DNA of 64,000 bases from Sphingomonas sp. (GTDB taxonomy: Bacteria; Pseudomonadota; Alphaproteobacteria; Sphingomonadales; Sphingomonadaceae), in the NCBI RefSeq assembly GCF_019746665.1, contig NZ_JAIERS010000003.1:62001-126000 (forward strand), given 5' to 3'. A program made the translations under genes and the position numbers. The first letter of the stretch is position 1, and each line of letters starts with the position of its first letter. The notes below the pieces were generated by a model. That model made no database searches. It was not told the origin of the DNA and was given only the letters and a program-made list of their open reading frames with translations. Shown here piece after piece: positions 28,684 through 36,975 of the stretch.

Positions 28684-29042
28684 GCGAACCCCTTCGCGAG
28701 CGCGAGCCCCGCCGCCACCCCGCCGATCGCGCCCGCGAGCGAGCCGAGCACATAGAGCGCGGCCAGGCCGCCCGCCCCGCGCTCGGCGAGCGTCACCGCG
28801 TCGAGCGCGAAGCTGGAGAAGGTGGTGAAGCCGCCGAGGAACCCCACGCCCAGGAACAAGCGCCACGCTTCCTGCCCGCCGCCGCGCGCCAGCACGCCGA
28901 TCAGCAGCCCCATCGCCAGCCCGCCGCTTACGTTCACCGCCAGCGTCGCCCAGGGGAAGCCCGCGCGCGGCAGCGCGAGCCCCACGCCATAGCGCGCGCC
29001 CGAGCCCAGGGCACCGCCGAGCATCACCAGCAACCAGTTCAT
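28680..29042 (-). CDS. crcB: Fluoride-specific ion channel CrcB
   Basis: 120 residues, four membrane spans. Diagnostic motifs are GGALGSGARYGVG, TLAVNVSGG (pore Asn) and GFLGGFTTFSSFALD (the TFS/Phe-box that lines the fluoride path). CrcB/Fluc proteins form dual-topology dimers that leak fluoride out of the cytoplasm. It is the first gene of a pair with the pseudouridine synthase. I looked for a fluoride riboswitch in the leader and do not see the conserved core. Confidence 0.95.
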   Translation of the reverse strand: MNWLLVMLGGALGSGARYGVGLALPRAGFPWATLAVNVSGGLAMGLLIGVLARGGGQEAWRLFLGVGFLGGFTTFSSFALDAVTLAERGAGGLAALYVLGSLAGAIGGVAAGLALAKGFA

Positions 29043-29140
29043 GCCCGTGGCGTAGCGGCGCGGGCGCCGCTTGGGAACCCTGGCGCGATTTCACGAGAGG
29101 CAGGATGCAGCGCCATGCTTCCGTTGCCCGGGGGCGGGGA

Positions 29141-29171
29141 TACTGGACCCCGGCCTGCGCCGGGGAAGACG
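29141..29171 (+). repeat. Palindromic repeat unit, copy 1
   Basis: Begins TACTGGACCCCGG and contains the hairpin CCCCGGCCTGCGCCGGGG, ending GAAGACG. It is almost identical to copy 3 and in the same direction. Confidence 0.75.
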
Positions 29172-29232
29172 TGCTGGAGTCTGGGACAAAGGACGCGGGG
29201 GCGGGAGCGCCGACAGTTGCAGGCACGTGCCT

Positions 29233-29266
29233 GCCTTCTTCCCCGGCGCACGCCGGGGCCCAGCAG
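29233..29266 (-). repeat. Palindromic repeat unit, copy 2 (inverted)
   Basis: The same unit in reverse orientation: CTTCTTCCCCGGC then a hairpin CCCCGGCGCACGCCGGGG followed by CCCAGCA. Its opposite orientation to copies 1 and 3 resembles a REP/BIME arrangement. Confidence 0.7.
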
Positions 29267-29308
29267 CGCGCGGCTTGCAGCGTCGCGCCTCCCTTGCTCC
29301 CCGGAGAA

Positions 29309-29339
29309 TACTGGGCCCCGGCGTTCGCCGGGGAAGGCG
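29309..29339 (+). repeat. Palindromic repeat unit, copy 3
   Basis: Begins TACTGGGCCCCGG with the hairpin CCCCGGCGTTCGCCGGGG, ending GAAGGCG. It differs from copy 1 mainly in the loop. Confidence 0.75.
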
Positions 29340-29407
29340 TTTTCACGAGAAACCCGCGCGCTTGTCGATCACAGGTTCGCGCCAATGCCCCCCAATTCAA
29401 CGTGCGC

Positions 29408-30568
29408 TCAAAATCCCTCGGGCAGGTCGATCGGGCCGATCAGGGCGCGGTAGCAGCGGATCGCGAAACGGTCGGTCATCCCGGCGATGAAATCGGCGAT
29501 GTGGCGGCGGCGCCAGGGCTCGTCGGCGGGCAGCGCCTCGGCCCAGTGCGCCGACATCAGCGCGGGGTCGGCATCATAAGCGGCGAACAGCCCGCGCACG
29601 ATCCGGTGCGCCGCGTCGGCCGCCTCCAGCTGGCGCGGATGGTGATAGAGCGTCCGGTACATGAAGCGCTTCAGCGTGCGCTCGGCCTCGCGCATCTCAC
29701 CCGAAAAGCCGATCAGCGCGCGCCCCGCCGCCTGCACCTCGGCGAGCGAGGCCACCCCGCTGTCCTCGATCCGCCGGCGCGATTCGGCGAGCAGATCGGC
29801 GACCATCGCGCCGATCTGGCTGCGCACCAGCTCGCCGACCAGCCGATCCTCGGGGCAATCGGCGAAGCGCGCGCGAACATCGTCCCACAGCCGGGCGACC
29901 AGCGGCACCTCGAACAATTGATCGAAGCACAGCAGCCCGGCGCGCAGGCCATCGTCGATATCGTGATTGTCGTAAGCGATATCGTCGGCGAGCGCCGCGA
30001 CCTGCGCTTCCAGGCTCGGCCAGCTGGCCAGATCGAGTGGGAAGCCGGCATCGGCTTCCGCCAGCGCCCAGCCGGGATGCGCGACCGGGCCGTTATGCTT
30101 GGCGAGCCCCTCGAGCGTCTCCCAGCCGAGGTTCAGCCCCGGCCAGCGCGGATAGGGCCGCTCGATCCAGGTCAGCGCGCGCAGGGTGTGGCCGTTGTGA
30201 TCGAACCCGCCGGCGCCCGCCAGCGCCTCCTTCAGCGCCGCCTCCCCGGCATGGCCGAAGGGCGGGTGGCCGATATCGTGCGCCAGGCACAAGGCCTCGG
30301 TCAGATCCTCGTTCAGCCCCAGCGCGCGGGCGATGGTGCGGCCGATCTGCGCGACTTCCAGGCTGTGGGTGAGCCGCACGCGGAAATGGTCGCCATCTGG
30401 CGCCATGAACACCTGCGTCTTGTGGCGCAGCCGGCGGAAGCTGATCGAATGGATGATGCGGTCGCGGTCGCGCTGGAAGGCGTCGCGCGGCCCGCGCGGC
30501 GCGCTCGGTTCGGGATGCAAGCGGCCGCGGCTTCGCGCCGGTTCGGCCGCATAGGGGGCAAGGATCAT
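29408..30568 (-). CDS. dgt: Deoxyguanosinetriphosphate triphosphohydrolase-like protein
   Basis: 386 residues. The HD-domain metal ligands are in place: [10 protein letters not shown] with [16 protein letters not shown], then the HD pair in [16 protein letters not shown], and the distal Asp in [16 protein letters not shown]. The N terminus [26 protein letters not shown] is typical of the shorter dGTPase-like type. Such enzymes release triphosphate from dNTPs, or act on other nucleotides. The ATG overlaps the SPOR gene stop (ATGA). Confidence 0.92.
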   Translation of the reverse strand: MILAPYAAEPARSRGRLHPEPSAPRGPRDAFQRDRDRIIHSISFRRLRHKTQVFMAPDGDHFRVRLTHSLEVAQIGRTIARALGLNEDLTEALCLAHDIGHPPFGHAGEAALKEALAGAGGFDHNGHTLRALTWIERPYPRWPGLNLGWETLEGLAKHNGPVAHPGWALAEADAGFPLDLASWPSLEAQVAALADDIAYDNHDIDDGLRAGLLCFDQLFEVPLVARLWDDVRARFADCPEDRLVGELVRSQIGAMVADLLAESRRRIEDSGVASLAEVQAAGRALIGFSGEMREAERTLKRFMYRTLYHHPRQLEAADAAHRIVRGLFAAYDADPALMSAHWAEALPADEPWRRRHIADFIAGMTDRFAIRCYRALIGPIDLPEGF

Positions 30569-32415
30569 GGCAGCTTGTCGATCTTCTGCCCGGCGGCGCT
30601 TTCGAAGACGAAGCTGCTCATGCCCCCGCCGGCCAGCTTGTTGACGAAATCCTGCGCCTCGTCGCGCGTCTTGAACGGGCCGGTGAGCACCCGGTTGGTG
30701 GCGCGCAGCGGGGTGGTGTAGCCTTGGCGACCCTTCAGCAACGGCGCCTTGGCCCTGGCCGCGGCCCAGGCCTTGGGCAGATCGTCCTCGGTCGCGCCGC
30801 CCGCCACCTGCACCCAGAAGCGCGCGGGCTGCTTGGCGTCCTTCTTGTCGGCATCGGCCTTGGATTTCTTGTCGGCGCCCTTCTTGTCGGAGTCTTTCTT
30901 GTCCGCGTCCCTGCGCTCGTCGGCGGCGAGCTTCGCGGCGAGCTTGCGCGCGGCGGTGAGATCGGCGGCGGACGGCTTCTTGCCCGCGAGCGCTTCCAAC
31001 GGATCGGGCTTGGCCGGCGCTTCCTTCGCCGGCGCCTTCAGCGGTGGCGCGGGCTTCGGCGCGGGCGGGACGGCGCGCGCCGGTCTATCGCGCTCCTCTT
31101 CCAACCGCACCTGGGGCGGCGGCGCGGCGGCGGCGAGCACGAGCGGCGGGGTCGCGAGGCGATAGGCGACGAACGGCGCCGGCGTCGCCACCCGCACCAA
31201 CACCGCACCCAATGTTGGAGGAACATAGGGCGGGCGGGCGATCGTGTAGGCGATCGCCGGCGGGCGGCGCGCGATGATGCGCGGCGGCGTCGCGACTGGA
31301 ATCGGGACTGCCCCGGGCAGCACGGTGAAGCCCGGACGGGCGCCGGCCGGGCTTGGCGCTGCGCCGCGCGGTGCTGGCGTTGCCCCGGAGCGCGTCGGGA
31401 GGGGCGCGACGGGGGCTTCGCCGCGCGTGGGAGCCGGCAAGGGATCGGCGGCGGCGAGCTGGGTCGGCAGCGTGGGCGGCGCCGGCATCGGCGGCGCGGC
31501 GGGCACCGGCGGCGGGGTGGGGTTGGGAATGGCCGCGAGTGTCCGGCCGCGTCGCGGACGGGTTTGGGCGGGCGCGGGGCGGGCCGCGGGCGGCACGGCG
31601 GCGACCGCGACCGGCTCGGGCGGAAGCGGCGCCAGCCGTGGCGCGAGCCGGGCATCGGCGACGCGCGTCGGGCTCGGTGTCAGCTCGCCGAAATGCACGG
31701 CGAAGGCCCGGTCGATCGCCCCAAGCTGCGGCAATCGCGCGAAAAAGGGGCGCAATCCGTTGGCGACGGGCGCGGGGAGCATCGCGGTCGCGATCCGGTC
31801 CGCCTCCTGCGGCTCGCCCGCCATCGCCAGGATGAAGGCGCGCACCCGCCAGGCGGCGCGGTCCTGCGCGCGAACCAGCGGGTCGATCGCCGCCAGCGCC
31901 TCGGCGCGCTTACCCGAAATACCGAGCGAAAGCGCATAGTTACGCCGCGCCTCGGGTGTATCGCCCGCCTTCAGGACAAGGCGATAATCGCGCTGCGCGC
32001 GCTCCTGCTCGCCGATCAGATCATAAGCGAGCGCCCGGTCGGCGCGGAGCCGGTCGATGGGATAGCCGAACCCCGTCGCCTGCTCGAACAGCCGCAGCGC
32101 CTCGCCCGGCCGCTCGGCCTGGAGCAGCAGCCGCGCGCGCCCCGCGAGCAATCGGCCCGAGCGCGGATCGAGCGACTCGGCGCGGGCGAAAAACCCGGCG
32201 GCGGCGGTGGGATCGCCCAGCTGCAGCGCCAGCTCGCCCGCGCTCAGCAAAGCGTCGAGATTATTGGGATCGACCGCGAGCAGCCGCATCTGCGCGGCGA
32301 GCGCGTCGGCCTCGGGCGCAGGCGGCGCGACCACCTCGCCCGGCTGCGTCGCGACCTGCGCGGCGGCCGGGGCCGCGACGGCGAGCAGCAGATATGCCGG
32401 AAAACGAACGCCCAT
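30565..32415 (-). CDS. Exported TPR/SPOR-domain protein
   Basis: 616 residues from [20 protein letters not shown] at 32415, a signal peptide; an upstream frame reading to 32721 overlaps the next gene and is not used. Residues about 35-230 contain tetratricopeptide-like repeats ([17 protein letters not shown] and similar). A long Pro/Ala-rich, probably disordered middle is followed by a Lys/Asp-rich stretch with repeats of the KKDADKK type. A C-terminal SPOR domain ([11 protein letters not shown] to [10 protein letters not shown]) binds denuded peptidoglycan at the septum in known cases. It is likely a periplasmic cell-division or envelope protein. Confidence 0.85.
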   Translation of the reverse strand: MGVRFPAYLLLAVAAPAAAQVATQPGEVVAPPAPEADALAAQMRLLAVDPNNLDALLSAGELALQLGDPTAAAGFFARAESLDPRSGRLLAGRARLLLQAERPGEALRLFEQATGFGYPIDRLRADRALAYDLIGEQERAQRDYRLVLKAGDTPEARRNYALSLGISGKRAEALAAIDPLVRAQDRAAWRVRAFILAMAGEPQEADRIATAMLPAPVANGLRPFFARLPQLGAIDRAFAVHFGELTPSPTRVADARLAPRLAPLPPEPVAVAAVPPAARPAPAQTRPRRGRTLAAIPNPTPPPVPAAPPMPAPPTLPTQLAAADPLPAPTRGEAPVAPLPTRSGATPAPRGAAPSPAGARPGFTVLPGAVPIPVATPPRIIARRPPAIAYTIARPPYVPPTLGAVLVRVATPAPFVAYRLATPPLVLAAAAPPPQVRLEEERDRPARAVPPAPKPAPPLKAPAKEAPAKPDPLEALAGKKPSAADLTAARKLAAKLAADERRDADKKDSDKKGADKKSKADADKKDAKQPARFWVQVAGGATEDDLPKAWAAARAKAPLLKGRQGYTTPLRATNRVLTGPFKTRDEAQDFVNKLAGGGMSSFVFESAAGQKIDKLP

Positions 32416-32506
32416 CCCGCGCGCCGCTAGAGCGTGTCGCGGCGCGCGCGGCAAGGGGGCGCCTGCCGGCGGGCGCCAGAGCGGGCGCTGGCGGCGATAA
32501 GCGCCC

Positions 32507-33046
32507 TCACCCGCCGAGCTTGCCGAAGCGCGCCTCGAACCCGGCGATGTCGCCGGCGGCGAGCAATCGCGCCTGCTCAGCCCAGCGGTCCCGCGCGATC
32601 CGCCCGGCGAGCGCCCCCAGAGCGGCGTCGAGCGCGGCGAGTTCCGCATCGCTCTTGGCCGCGAGCCCCTCGACGCTCGCCACGCCCAGCTGGCCCAGCC
32701 GCGCCGCCGCCTTGGGGCCAAGGCCTTTCAGCAGCGTGAGCGGCCGCCCCTCGGCGGCGGGTAGCGGCGGTGGTGCGGTCAGCGTCTCCTCGGCGGGCGG
32801 CGGAATTGGCTCGGCAGCGGGTTGAACTTCGGCCACGGGCGGCGGCGCCGGCACCACGGCTTCGGCCGGCCGCGCCAAAGGTTCGGGCGGGCGGTGCGCC
32901 TCGGCGCGGCGGCGCTCGGAGGCCTTGGCGCGGCGGCGGAGCGTTCCCCAGATGATGATCGCGAGCGCGAGCAGGGCGCCGATCGCGATCATCGTGAAGA
33001 AGGCCGGCGTCATCCAGGCCGGGGTGGGGATGTCGCGTGCTTCCAT
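32507..33046 (-). CDS. Membrane-anchored helix-hairpin-helix protein
   Basis: 179 residues: one N-terminal span (about 13-33, FFTMIAIGALLALAIIIWG), a basic stretch, a Pro/Ala/Glu-rich linker, then a C-terminal helix-hairpin-helix (about 118-175) with LTLLKGLGPKAAARLGQLG and LAALDAALGALAGRIARDRW. This HHH type is seen in proteins with a NADH dehydrogenase subunit E or ribosomal S13-like motif; the role is unknown. The ATG overlaps the purD stop (TGATG), so it is cotranslated with purD. Confidence 0.8.
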   Translation of the reverse strand: MEARDIPTPAWMTPAFFTMIAIGALLALAIIIWGTLRRRAKASERRRAEAHRPPEPLARPAEAVVPAPPPVAEVQPAAEPIPPPAEETLTAPPPLPAAEGRPLTLLKGLGPKAAARLGQLGVASVEGLAAKSDAELAALDAALGALAGRIARDRWAEQARLLAAGDIAGFEARFGKLGG

Positions 33047-34323
33047 CAGGCCTCTCCCGGCTGGCGCGCAAGTTCCCGCCAGCCAATGTCTTGACGGTAA
33101 AAACCGCTTGGGAAATCAATAAGCTCCACCCCCTGATAGGCCCGCGCGCGCGCCTCCCCCAGGCTCGCGGCGCGGGCGGTGACGGCGAGTACCCGCCCCC
33201 CGCTGGCGACCAACGCGCCGTCGCACCATGCGGTGCCGGCGTGCAATACCGCGCAGCCCGAGGCCGCTGCCGCGTCAAGCCCGGCCAGCCTCCCGCCGGT
33301 CTCGGGCAATACGGGGTAGCCCCGGGCCGCGTAAACCACCGTCAGCGCACTGTCATTCGCGAAGCGCGGCGCCGGAATCGGCCCCCCGCGCGCGACCGCG
33401 AGCAGCAGCGGCAGCAGGTCGCTGTCCAACCGCGCCATCAGCACCTGACATTCGGGATCGCCGAAGCGGACATTATATTCGATCAGCTTCGGCCCCTCCG
33501 CCGTCAGCATCAGCCCGGCATAGAGCACCCCGGAAAAGGGCGTTCCCGCCGCCGCCATCGCCGCGAGCGTGGGCGCGACGATCTCCGCCAGCGCGCGTGC
33601 CTCGAGCGCGGGGGTGAGGACGGGCGCCGGGCTATACGCCCCCATGCCGCCGGTGTTGGGGCCGGTATCGCCCTCCCCCACCCGCTTGTGATCCTGCGCC
33701 GAGCCGAACGCCACATAATCGGTGCCGTTCGCCAGGACGAACAGGCTCGCTTCCTCGCCCGCCAGAAACTCCTCGATCACGGCGCGGCCGCCGGGCGCCG
33801 CGAAGATCGCGTCGAGCGCGGCTTCGGCCTCGGCACGGGTCGCCGCGACCGTCACTCCCTTGCCGGCGGCGAGGCCATCGGCCTTCACCACCATCGGCAC
33901 CTCGAAGCGATCCAGCGCCGCCTGCCCGCGCGCCCGGTCCGCCACCTCGACAAAGGCGGCGGTGGGAATGCCGTGCGCCGCGCACAGCGCCTTGGTGAAG
34001 CCTTTCGATCCCTCCAGCCGCGCCGCCGCCGCGCCGGGGCCGAACACCGCCAGGCCCGCGGCGCGCAGATCATCGGCGAGACCCGCGACCAGCGGCGCCT
34101 CCGGCCCGATCACCACCAGCCCAATGTCCCGCTCCTTGCAAAAGCGCGCGACCGCCGGGTGGTCGCCGGTGTCGAGCGGCACGATTTGCCCATGCGCGGC
34201 TATTCCCGGATTGCCCGGCGCGGCGTAGAGCGTTCCCAGCATCGGCGATTGGGCGAGCTTCCATGCCAGCGCATGTTCGCGCCCGCCGCCGCCCAGAAGC
34301 AGGACGTTGATGAGTTCAGACAT
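33046..34323 (-). CDS. purD: Phosphoribosylamine-glycine ligase
   Basis: 425 residues from ATG 34323. ATP-grasp enzyme of purine synthesis: joins 5-phosphoribosylamine and glycine to give GAR. Visible are the N-domain [37 protein letters not shown], the ATP-grasp loop [42 protein letters not shown], and the metal site [12 protein letters not shown]. The start overlaps that of xseA on the other strand, leaving no gap between the divergent genes. It is followed by the HHH gene with overlapping stop and start. Confidence 0.96.
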   Translation of the reverse strand: MSELINVLLLGGGGREHALAWKLAQSPMLGTLYAAPGNPGIAAHGQIVPLDTGDHPAVARFCKERDIGLVVIGPEAPLVAGLADDLRAAGLAVFGPGAAAARLEGSKGFTKALCAAHGIPTAAFVEVADRARGQAALDRFEVPMVVKADGLAAGKGVTVAATRAEAEAALDAIFAAPGGRAVIEEFLAGEEASLFVLANGTDYVAFGSAQDHKRVGEGDTGPNTGGMGAYSPAPVLTPALEARALAEIVAPTLAAMAAAGTPFSGVLYAGLMLTAEGPKLIEYNVRFGDPECQVLMARLDSDLLPLLLAVARGGPIPAPRFANDSALTVVYAARGYPVLPETGGRLAGLDAAAASGCAVLHAGTAWCDGALVASGGRVLAVTARAASLGEARARAYQGVELIDFPSGFYRQDIGWRELARQPGEA

Positions 34324-35671
34324 GCCCCGGCTGGTAGCCGAGTCGTCCCCGGGCGACAACGCCGCGCCCCTCACCGTTTCCGAACTGTCGCAGCAATTGA
34401 AGCGCACGGTGGAAGGCGCGTTCAGCTTCGTGCGGCTGCGCGGCGAGATTTCGGGCTATAAGCGCGCCGCCTCGGGCCACGCCTATCTCGCGCTGAAGGA
34501 CGATGGCGCGCTGATCGACGGCGTGATCTGGAAGGGCAGCTTCGCCGCCATCGCCTTCGCCCCGCAGGACGGGCTGGAAGTGATCGCGACCGGCCGGCTC
34601 ACCACCTATCCTGGCCGCAGCAAATATCAGATCGTGATCGAGCGGCTGGAACTCGCCGGCGAAGGCGCGCTGATGGCGCTGTTCGAGCGGCTGAAGGCCA
34701 AGCTCGCGGGCGAAGGCTTGTTCGATCCGGCGCGCAAGAAGCCGCTGCCCTATCTGCCGCGCGTGATCGGGGTCGTCACCTCGCCGACCGGGGCGGTGAT
34801 CCGCGACATTCTCCACCGCCTCGCCGATCGCTTCCCCAGCCATGTGCTGCTCTGGCCGGTGCTGGTGCAGGGCGAGGGCGCGGCCCAGCAAGTGGCGCGC
34901 GCGATCGCCGGGTTCGACGCGCTCGTCGGTGACGGCCCCGTGCCGCGCCCCGATCTGCTGATCGTCGCGCGCGGTGGTGGCTCGATCGAGGATTTGTGGG
35001 CGTTCAACGAGGAGGTGGTGGTGCGCGCGATCGCCGCGTGTCGCATCCCCGTGATCTCGGCAGTGGGGCACGAGACCGACACCAGCCTCTCCGATTTCGC
35101 CGCCGATCGCCGTGCGCCAACCCCCACCGCCGCCGCCGAAATGGCGGTGCCGGTGCGCGCCGAGCTGATCGCGGCGGTCGACGGGCTCGGCGTGCGGAGC
35201 GAACGCTGCGCGCGGCGCTATGTAGCGCGCGGGCGTGAGCGACTGGAGCTGGTCGCGCGCCTCCTGCCCCGGCGCGACGCGCTGCTCGGTGCGCAGCGCC
35301 AGCGGCTCGACGACGCGGGCGCGCGGCTTGACCGGGCGCTCGACGCGCGGCTCACCCGCGCCGCCGCCCAGGTCGAGCGCGCGGCGACCCTGCTCCGCCC
35401 GCAGCTCCTCACCCGCCAGCTCGCCGCCGCGCGCGCCCATCTGGAGCGCACCGAGCGCCTGCTGGAGGCGGTGAACCCCGATGCCCTGCTCCAGCGCGGC
35501 TATGTCCGCGTCTCGGCCAAGGACGGCGGGGTGGTAACGAGCGCGGGGGCGGCACGGACGGCGCAGACCCTAACCCTTCATTTCGCCGACGGAACAGTAG
35601 ACGCGCGGGTTGAGCGCGGCGCGGCCAAGGCCTATGTCAAGCCGACCCCCGAGCAGCCGAGCCTGCTCTAA
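34310..35671 (+). CDS. xseA: Exodeoxyribonuclease VII large subunit
   Basis: 453 residues if started at ATG 34310, which has AGGAC six bases upstream; ATG 34322 is an alternative without a ribosome site. The N-terminal OB fold ([18 protein letters not shown] ... [19 protein letters not shown]) binds DNA. The catalytic core shows [40 protein letters not shown] and [31 protein letters not shown], followed by coiled coil and C-terminal basic segment. It degrades single-stranded DNA with XseB, which is not in this window. The 5' end overlaps purD head-to-head. Confidence 0.96.
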   Translation: MSSDMPRLVAESSPGDNAAPLTVSELSQQLKRTVEGAFSFVRLRGEISGYKRAASGHAYLALKDDGALIDGVIWKGSFAAIAFAPQDGLEVIATGRLTTYPGRSKYQIVIERLELAGEGALMALFERLKAKLAGEGLFDPARKKPLPYLPRVIGVVTSPTGAVIRDILHRLADRFPSHVLLWPVLVQGEGAAQQVARAIAGFDALVGDGPVPRPDLLIVARGGGSIEDLWAFNEEVVVRAIAACRIPVISAVGHETDTSLSDFAADRRAPTPTAAAEMAVPVRAELIAAVDGLGVRSERCARRYVARGRERLELVARLLPRRDALLGAQRQRLDDAGARLDRALDARLTRAAAQVERAATLLRPQLLTRQLAAARAHLERTERLLEAVNPDALLQRGYVRVSAKDGGVVTSAGAARTAQTLTLHFADGTVDARVERGAAKAYVKPTPEQPSLL

Positions 35672-35686
35672 CCGCGAAGGCCGATC

Positions 35687-35884
35687 ATGCTCGTCTCGAA
35701 CAGCAACCGTACCGCCCGGCTGCATTATATGGCGAACGGCTTTCGCGTGCTGTCGCAGGGCGATCATGTGCTGTGCGCGGTCACCGGCCAGCGCATCCCG
35801 CTCGATGCGCTGCGCTATTGGAACGTCGCCCGGCAGGAAGCCTATGCGAGCGCCGAGATCGCGATGGAGGCGATGAGCGATTAA
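35687..35884 (+). CDS. DUF2093 family protein
   Basis: 65 residues, full length for this family of small alphaproteobacterial proteins. The pattern ARLHYMANGFRVLSQGDHV followed by CAVTGQRIPLDALRYWNVARQEAY is diagnostic. No function is known. It lies 15 bp after xseA and 17 bp before the M23 peptidase gene, on the same strand, so it is probably cotranscribed with both. Confidence 0.93.
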   Translation: MLVSNSNRTARLHYMANGFRVLSQGDHVLCAVTGQRIPLDALRYWNVARQEAYASAEIAMEAMSD

Positions 35885-35901
35885 GGGGGGGACGGACAGA
35901 A

Positions 35902-36747
35902 ATGGCGGGGATGATGCGGAAAGCGTTCGCGGCGCTCGTGCTGGTGGCGGCGCCGCTCGGGGCACAGGCGCCCGAACCATCGCCCTTCCGCCTTGAAGGT
36001 CCGCTGGTGCAAGGCGGTGCCGCCACCGGCATCGCGCCCGCCGGCACGACCTTGCTGGAGCTGGGCGACCAGAGCATCCCGGTGGCGCGCGACGGCCGCT
36101 TCCTGATCGCCTTCGATCGCGATTCGCCGCCGAGTCTCATCTTGTCCGCCACGCTCGCCGATGGGCAGGTGGTGCGCCAGACGCTCACCATCGCGACCCG
36201 CAGCTGGCAGATCGAGCGGCTGCCGACCCTGCCCAAGATCGCCCAGCCGACCGCCGAGTTCGAGGCGCTGCGCCCCGCCGAGGTCGCGCAGATCGATACC
36301 GCCCGCCACATGACGACCCCGGCCGAAGGCTGGCGCCAGCCCTTGCTCTGGCCCACGACCGGCCGACTGTCGGGCCTGTTCGGCTCGCAGCGCATCTACG
36401 CCAATGGCGAGGCGGGCAGCTATCACTCGGGCGCCGACATCGCCCGGGGCGAAGGCACACCGGTGATCGCCCCGGCCGACGGGGTGGTGGTGCTCGCCGC
36501 CGACCATCCGTTCACGCTGGAAGGCAATTTGCTGATGATCGACCACGGCGCGGGGCTATCCAGCTCGTTCCTGCATTTGTCGCGGATCGACGTGAAGCGC
36601 GGCCAGCGCGTCAGCCGTGGCCAGCTGATCGGCGCGGTCGGCAAGACCGGGCGCGCGACCGGGCCGCATCTGCACTGGAGCCTGAGATGGCGCGAGGCCC
36701 GGATCGATCCCCTGCTCGTAGCAGGGCCGATGCCAGCCGCGCAATAA
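35902..36747 (+). CDS. M23-family peptidoglycan endopeptidase (LytM type)
   Basis: 281 residues from ATG 35902, with a signal peptide (MMRKAFAALVLVAAPLGAQA). The C-terminal LytM domain (about residues 160-275) has the first zinc ligands in YHSGADIARGEG and the HxH in GPHLHWSLRW, both intact, so an active metalloendopeptidase is expected. The N-terminal half is a beta-rich region of unknown role. It cuts peptide bridges in peptidoglycan in the periplasm. It ends the xseA-DUF2093-M23 group. Confidence 0.93.
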   Translation: MAGMMRKAFAALVLVAAPLGAQAPEPSPFRLEGPLVQGGAATGIAPAGTTLLELGDQSIPVARDGRFLIAFDRDSPPSLILSATLADGQVVRQTLTIATRSWQIERLPTLPKIAQPTAEFEALRPAEVAQIDTARHMTTPAEGWRQPLLWPTTGRLSGLFGSQRIYANGEAGSYHSGADIARGEGTPVIAPADGVVVLAADHPFTLEGNLLMIDHGAGLSSSFLHLSRIDVKRGQRVSRGQLIGAVGKTGRATGPHLHWSLRWREARIDPLLVAGPMPAAQ

Positions 36748-36800
36748 TTACCAATTCACAACTTTGTTGGCCTTTGCTAATCTGATTATCAAATGGCAAT

Positions 36801-36824
36801 GTTTACGCCGGCGTAATAGTAAAC
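36801..36824. promoter_or_regulatory. Candidate operator upstream of TonB-dependent receptor
   Basis: A perfect 14-bp palindrome, TTACGCCGGCGTAA (36803-36816), with a central CG, nested with the inverted pair GTTTAC (36801) and GTAAAC (36819). It lies in AT-rich sequence about 150 bp before the receptor start. The central CpG is compatible with a LacI/GalR-type operator; this is a guess. Confidence 0.4.
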
Positions 36825-36975
36825 CATATCGCCATCGTCCCGAATTTCCAGATTATTGTGATTTCTTCATGTATGCGGCAGTGATATTTACTTAGGCCCC
36901 AACACAGGTCAGCTTCGCCCCACGCGGTAGGAGGCCGAAAAGGCACCGCCACGGATCGTAACGCCATAGGCGACG

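Larger units (their letters stand above)
29043..29407. other. Gene-free interval with dispersed repeats
   Basis: 365 bp between crcB and the dGTPase gene. No convincing gene is visible. It holds three copies of a GC-rich palindromic unit (listed separately). Any crcB promoter must lie near 29050-29130. Confidence 0.6.

Noticed and set aside
29043..29140. Fluoride riboswitch upstream of crcB
   Set aside because: I cannot find the conserved core of the crcB motif in the leader.
29141..29339. CRISPR array
   Set aside because: Only three units, alternating in orientation, with spacers of unequal length and no cas genes.
27607..29400. A 597-codon leftward frame covering crcB and the pseudouridine synthase
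   Set aside because: The real enzyme starts at 28683; the upstream part runs antiframe through crcB and the repeat cluster.
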